Shown here in pieces: positions 36,183-39,176 of a stretch of DNA of 39,176 nucleotides; position 1 is the stretch's first letter; each line of letters begins with the position of its first letter. The translations under genes and the position numbers were made by a program. This DNA is from Dyadobacter sp. SG02 (GTDB taxonomy: Bacteria; Bacteroidota; Bacteroidia; Cytophagales; Spirosomataceae). The stretch covers positions 857,886 through 897,061 of the forward strand of contig NZ_FNYL01000002.1 of NCBI RefSeq assembly GCF_900109045.1, given 5' to 3'. The notes under the pieces are model-generated. The model was not told the DNA's origin. It did no database searches and was given only the letters and a program-made list of their open reading frames with translations.

Positions 36183-37316
36183 ATGAATACGGAGAAAAAA
36201 CTATTGACACCACTGATAACGGGCAGACTTGAATTGTCAAACCGGGTCGTAATGGCCCCCATGAACCGCAGAAGGGCATTGAACGGTGTTCCCGGCGATT
36301 CGGCGGCATTGTATTTCGGGCAACGGGCGGGGGCCGGACTGATCATCACCGATAATACCGCCGTGGCGCCGAATGGTATCGGTTACATGGGCACCCCCGG
36401 AATTTACAACCGGGCGCAAATCGACGGCTGGAAACGCGTGGCCGACGAGGTACATGCGCGCGGCGGCCGGATTTTTATGCAGCTTGTACACGCGGGACGC
36501 ATCGGGCATTACCTCAATAATGAAGGACAACAGCCGCTGATCGCACCTTCGGCGGTGACGGCGGCAGGACTTATGCGGACGGCGGGTGAAATCCATTTGC
36601 CCATCAGCGAACCTGTGGAGGCATCCGTTGCCGATGTGCGCAGGTTGATCGACGAGCATATTCATGGCGCTATCAATGCCATCGAAGCTGGTTTCGACGG
36701 GGTGGAAATACATTGCGCACACGGTTTCCTGCCCGAACAGTTCCTGCACCCGCATACCAACCGCCGCACCGATGCCTATGGCGGAAGCATTGCCGCGCGC
36801 AGCCGTTTCCTGCTCGAAATCGTGGAAGGTACGGTGGCGGCCATCGGGAAGGAGCGTACGGGTATTCGCCTCTCGCCATTTGTGAAGCTTAATGACCTGC
36901 CGGATTATGCCGAAGAGGCCGAAACGCACCGGTACATGGTGGATGCTTTGCAGGAAATGGGCATTCTGTATATTCATTTGTCCGACCAGGGACCGGTGGG
37001 CCATGGTAAAATCCCGGAAGCTTACATCCGTGATTTGCGTCGGCGCTACGACGGGCTGATCATCCTCGCAGGAGGTTGCACCGCCGAAACGGCTGAAATG
37101 GCATTGCAGGCCGGTCTTGCCGATCTGATTGCATTTGGCAAACCCTATATTGCGAACCCCGACCTGACGGAGCGTTTTCGTCTCGGCATCCCGCTCGCAG
37201 CAGGTGATCCGGATACTTATTACCAGGGCGGCGATGGGGGCTATACCGACTATCCCTCCGCCGACTTGTCACGCGGCCTCACATTTGGCGCAAATACCAC
37301 CGCTGATTGTCGTTAA
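36183..37316 (+). CDS. Old Yellow Enzyme family NADH:flavin oxidoreductase with atypical active site
   Basis: A 377-residue FMN-dependent (beta/alpha)8 barrel enzyme related to NemA and other ene-reductases. It has LELSNRVVMAPMNRRRA near the N-terminus, FMQLVHAGR (98-106), the active-site segment HCAHGFLPEQFLHPHTN (177-193) and YGGSIAARSRFLLE. The substrate-binding pair is His/His (H177, H180), not the His/Asn usual in the NemA-OYE1 branch. The Tyr two residues after the second His, the proton donor in most members, is Phe (F182, codon TTC). Morphinone reductase is a known family member that also lacks this Tyr. Activity on nitro or quinone substrates may be retained while alkene reduction could be altered. 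A divergent AraC regulator probably controls it. Confidence 0.92.
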   Translation: MNTEKKLLTPLITGRLELSNRVVMAPMNRRRALNGVPGDSAALYFGQRAGAGLIITDNTAVAPNGIGYMGTPGIYNRAQIDGWKRVADEVHARGGRIFMQLVHAGRIGHYLNNEGQQPLIAPSAVTAAGLMRTAGEIHLPISEPVEASVADVRRLIDEHIHGAINAIEAGFDGVEIHCAHGFLPEQFLHPHTNRRTDAYGGSIAARSRFLLEIVEGTVAAIGKERTGIRLSPFVKLNDLPDYAEEAETHRYMVDALQEMGILYIHLSDQGPVGHGKIPEAYIRDLRRRYDGLIILAGGCTAETAEMALQAGLADLIAFGKPYIANPDLTERFRLGIPLAAGDPDTYYQGGDGGYTDYPSADLSRGLTFGANTTADCR

Positions 37317-37345
37317 ACCCCGCGCAATTTCAGCGCTGATCGGGT

Positions 37346-37353
37346 TAGGTTTG
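37346..37353 (+). promoter_or_regulatory. candidate -7 box (TAGGTTTG) of the DinB-hydrolase pair
   Basis: TAGGTTTG matches TAnnTTTG exactly and lies 25 bases before the ATG at 37379, in the 62-base gap after the Old Yellow Enzyme gene. A proper -33 TTG is not seen at the expected distance. It would make the two downstream genes a separate transcript. Confidence 0.45.
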
Positions 37354-37378
37354 TAATATCATCAGCACCTATTGAAAC

Positions 37379-37912
37379 ATGAGGGTTAAGGACTATCACC
37401 ACACCATCGATATCTGGTTGCAATCGCTGGAACCTTACGATATTGCCCGGCTACTTGCCCAGCCGGGGCCTGCTGCCTGGTCGCTGGGGCAGGTATATAT
37501 GCACATTCTGGACGAAACGGAGTTTTATTTCAGTCAGATCAAAGTATGCCTGGCGTCGAACGACCATGCCATGGAAGAATGCTCTTCCGAGGCCAAAGCC
37601 ATGCTGCGCAACAATGCATTTCCCGACGCGATCCTGGAAGGGCCTCCGTCCAATGCATTTGTCCGCCAGCCGGGCAGCAAGCAATTCCTTATCGACCGGC
37701 TCGTCCGGCTGAAAACGCTGGTTGCGGAAACCGATCTTTTGATCGCCCGGAGCCTGTTTCACGGCAAAGCCCGGCACCCGGGCCTGCATTACCTGTGCGC
37801 GGAAGAATGGTTTCAATTTTCAGAAATGCATTTCAGGCACCATTTGCGGCAAAAAGCCAGGATAGAGTCGTTTTTGGAACGTACATTTGGCAAGTACGAA
37901 CCTCAAAACTGA
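37379..37912 (+). CDS. DinB-like superfamily protein
   Basis: A 177-residue cytoplasmic four-helix protein of the DinB/YfiT-like superfamily, which has a metal-binding His triad. Helix 2 carries WSLGQVYMHILDE with H42, and the last helix carries SEMHFRHHLRQKARIESF with H151 and H155 (a HxxxH pair), the expected ligand positions. Many members are thiol-dependent transferases (bacillithiol or mycothiol) or of unknown function; nothing here fixes the substrate. The following exported hydrolase starts 7 bases after its stop, so the two are probably co-transcribed. Confidence 0.85.
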   Translation: MRVKDYHHTIDIWLQSLEPYDIARLLAQPGPAAWSLGQVYMHILDETEFYFSQIKVCLASNDHAMEECSSEAKAMLRNNAFPDAILEGPPSNAFVRQPGSKQFLIDRLVRLKTLVAETDLLIARSLFHGKARHPGLHYLCAEEWFQFSEMHFRHHLRQKARIESFLERTFGKYEPQN

Positions 37913-37919
37913 TTTGGAA

Positions 37920-38774
37920 ATGAAACTAAATCTCCTGCTCCTTTGCGGGTGGCTGGCGTGCGCTCATGTATATGCGCAGGCACCCGCGCGGGTGAAGCCG
38001 GATACCGCATTACTGGGTCGCAATGCCCAAGCCGGCCATTTCGCCGATCTGCGGGGCGTGAAATTGTATTATGAAACTTACGGCGCCGGGAAGCCCGTGT
38101 TGTTTATCCACGGTAACGGAGGCTCGATGCGCGATTTCAGGCACCAGCTCATTGCATTCGCGAAGTCTTACAAAGTAATACTGGTCGACAGCCGGGCGCA
38201 GGGAAGGTCTACGGACACCGGAGACTCGCTATCCTACGAAATGATGGCCGACGACCTGCACGGTTTGCTGGAACACCTTAAAATTGATTCATGCAATGTG
38301 ATAGGGTGGAGCGACGGAGGGATCAATGCCATACTGCTGGCATTGCGCCATCCCGAAAAAGTGCGGAAACTGGCCGCCACCGGCGCCAATCTCTGGCCGG
38401 ATTCCACGGCATTGAACCCATGGACGTATAAAAAGATTCTCGAATGGGATGCCGACCTGAGTGCCCAAATCTCCGACCCTTTGAAACGCAATCAAAAGAA
38501 ACTCATGCACCTGATGGCCGTTCAACCGAACATCTCGCTCGAACAGCTGCACAAGGTGCATTGCCCCTCGCTCATCATCGGTGGCGATCATGATGTAATT
38601 CTTCCTGAACATACCGTGCAGATCGCCAGGGCAATTCCGAAGTCGTACTTGTGGATTTTGCCTAATTCGGGGCATTCGACGCTGGTGCATTACGCCAAAG
38701 AGTTTAATCGGGCGACGATGGAATTTTTTGAAAGGCCGTTTCGCGAGATTAAGGAGGCCGGGATGTTTGAGTAG
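37920..38774 (+). CDS. exported alpha/beta-hydrolase fold protein
   Basis: A 284-residue alpha/beta hydrolase with a signal peptide (MKLNLLLLCGWLACAHVYAQ, cleavage about residue 20), so it acts in the periplasm or beyond. The oxyanion motif HGNGGS is at 64-69, the nucleophile elbow GWSDGG at 129-134 (S131), the acid is probably D225 in GGDHDVI, and the base is H252 in NSGHST. A full triad is therefore present. ATG at 37920 is chosen because it opens the signal peptide; a TTG at 37887 would overlap the DinB gene. It could be an esterase, lipase or lactonase-like enzyme; the substrate is unknown. Confidence 0.9.
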   Translation: MKLNLLLLCGWLACAHVYAQAPARVKPDTALLGRNAQAGHFADLRGVKLYYETYGAGKPVLFIHGNGGSMRDFRHQLIAFAKSYKVILVDSRAQGRSTDTGDSLSYEMMADDLHGLLEHLKIDSCNVIGWSDGGINAILLALRHPEKVRKLAATGANLWPDSTALNPWTYKKILEWDADLSAQISDPLKRNQKKLMHLMAVQPNISLEQLHKVHCPSLIIGGDHDVILPEHTVQIARAIPKSYLWILPNSGHSTLVHYAKEFNRATMEFFERPFREIKEAGMFE

Positions 38775-38795
38775 CGCATGCGGCGTGATCTTCGC

Positions 38796-38993
38796 CCATG
38801 GTCCGGGGCGACGCCCCGTTGGGCGTAGTTTCTAACTACGTCCGAGTGGGTGCCGGTCTCCGACCGGCTTGTGTGACGTCGCTTTAATGTTGCTTACTGG
38901 TCAGAGACCAGTTGTCGCTCGGACATAGTCGGAGACTACGCCCAACTGAGTCTGTGGTCCATCATCCATGGTCCGGGGCAACGCCCCGTTGGG
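38796..38993. repeat. compound intergenic repeat: flanking 28-bp copies around a nested inverted repeat of triloop hairpins
   Basis: A 28-base unit beginning CCATGGTCCGGGGC occurs at 38796-38823 and 38966-38993 with one mismatch; each contains a GGGGC-3-GCCCC hairpin. Between them lie four more hairpins with 3-base loops: 38824-38840 (7-bp stem, loop TCT), 38853-38867 (6 bp, TCC), 38896-38912 (7 bp, AGA) and 38926-38938 (5 bp, GGA). The outer 29 bases at 38818-38846 and 38918-38946 are inverted copies, 25 of 29 identical, with all differences transitions that keep pairing in the small hairpins. No gene covers this block, which follows the hydrolase gene. Confidence 0.88.
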
Positions 38994-39081
38994 GCTGACT
39001 AAAAAGCCCCGAATCGATTTGGCTGTAAATCGGCCGTTTTAGATTTTTCAGACTTCATAGAAGCCTGGTTTGATTAAAAGA

Positions 39082-39114
39082 GTCAAAAAGCCGCTCTTGG
39101 GAGTGCTTTTTGAC
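39082..39114 (-). terminator. terminator-like hairpin after the partial transposase frame
   Basis: GTCAAAAAGC at 39082-39091 pairs perfectly with GCTTTTTGAC at 39105-39114, a 10-bp stem; CTC/GAG can add three inner pairs. On the minus strand it begins 12 bases after the TAG stop of the partial frame and is followed by TCTTTTAATC. The T-rich arm and position fit an intrinsic terminator. Confidence 0.6.
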
Positions 39115-39126
39115 CCTTTTTGCTTG

Positions 39127-39176
39127 CTATGCAGCTGCTTTTTGCTGTTTGAGGTGCAGTTTTCTCAGATTATGGG
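39127..39176 (-). CDS. C-terminal fragment of a probable transposase
   Basis: Fifteen codons read in from the window edge on the minus strand as HNLRKLHLKQQKAAA and end at TAG (39129 to 39127). A basic HNLRKL-type ending is common at the C-terminus of DDE transposases such as the IS1182 group, where a helix of the form AxNLKKL ends the domain. The fragment is too short for certainty. Its terminator-like hairpin and the sharp change at the repeat border support an insertion sequence whose body lies to the right. Confidence 0.4.
   Translation of the reverse strand, partial: HNLRKLHLKQQKAAA

Larger units (their letters stand above)
38994..39176. mobile_element. probable edge of an insertion sequence (continues beyond the window)
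   Basis: The second 28-base repeat copy loses similarity to the first right after GTTGGG near 38993, and from there the sequence changes to AT-richer DNA with a GGGGCT-8-AGCCCC hairpin (38991-39010), a CGATTT-6-AAATCG hairpin (39015-39032), a terminator-like hairpin and the end of a probable transposase frame. That is what an element inserted next to or into the repeat would look like. No target duplication or matching terminal inverted repeat can be seen, because the other end is outside the window. Confidence 0.4.

Overview
The window comes from a Bacteroidota chromosome. The evidence is two SusC/SusD outer-membrane uptake pairs, two hybrid two-component systems that end in AraC-type DNA-binding domains, a cell-surface protein with a type IX secretion C-terminal domain, and promoter -7 boxes of the TAnnTTTG type. 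The fairly high GC content, gene style and repeats would fit the Cytophagales (for example Dyadobacter or relatives), but that placement is inference. No rRNA, tRNA or CRISPR array was seen.

Positions 1-13,100 hold an L-fucose/fucoside utilisation locus. A minus-strand operon runs right to left: L-fuconate dehydratase (FucD type), a short-chain dehydrogenase, an L-rhamnose/L-fucose-type mutarotase, a FucP-like permease, a GH29 alpha-L-fucosidase, SusC and SusD. An AraC-family regulator is transcribed divergently from it, with a 14-bp perfect palindrome in the shared upstream region. A second GH29 gene converges on the regulator. The set fits outer-membrane uptake of fucosylated glycans, periplasmic release of fucose, import, and oxidative (non-phosphorylating) breakdown, but the lactonase and the steps after 2-keto-3-deoxyfuconate are not in the window.

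Positions 13,200-14,810 hold two unrecognised exported proteins. Positions 14,815-26,492 hold a fructan locus on the minus strand: sugar-porter permease, PfkB fructokinase, SusC, SusD, GH32 fructanase/levanase, and a hybrid histidine kinase whose sensor is a periplasmic sugar-binding (PBP1-like) domain. This layout resembles the known Bacteroides fructan locus controlled by a fructose-sensing hybrid system. A repeat block of a hairpin plus two 43-bp direct copies separates SusD from GH32. A NUDIX hydrolase gene lies upstream.

Positions 27,466-35,228 hold a large secreted double beta-helix protein with a type IX sorting domain, divergent from a propeller-type hybrid two-component system that has no SusCD pair beside it. 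Positions 35,233-38,774 hold an AraC regulator divergent from an Old Yellow Enzyme homologue whose usual active-site Tyr is Phe, then a DinB-like protein and an exported alpha/beta hydrolase.

Both ends of the window carry clusters of short hairpins with three-base loops (TCT/TCC on one strand, AGA/GGA on the other), arranged as larger inverted repeats. In the right cluster the two arms differ only by transitions that preserve base pairing, which suggests the structure is maintained. The extreme right end appears to be the edge of an insertion sequence, with the last 15 codons of a probable transposase.
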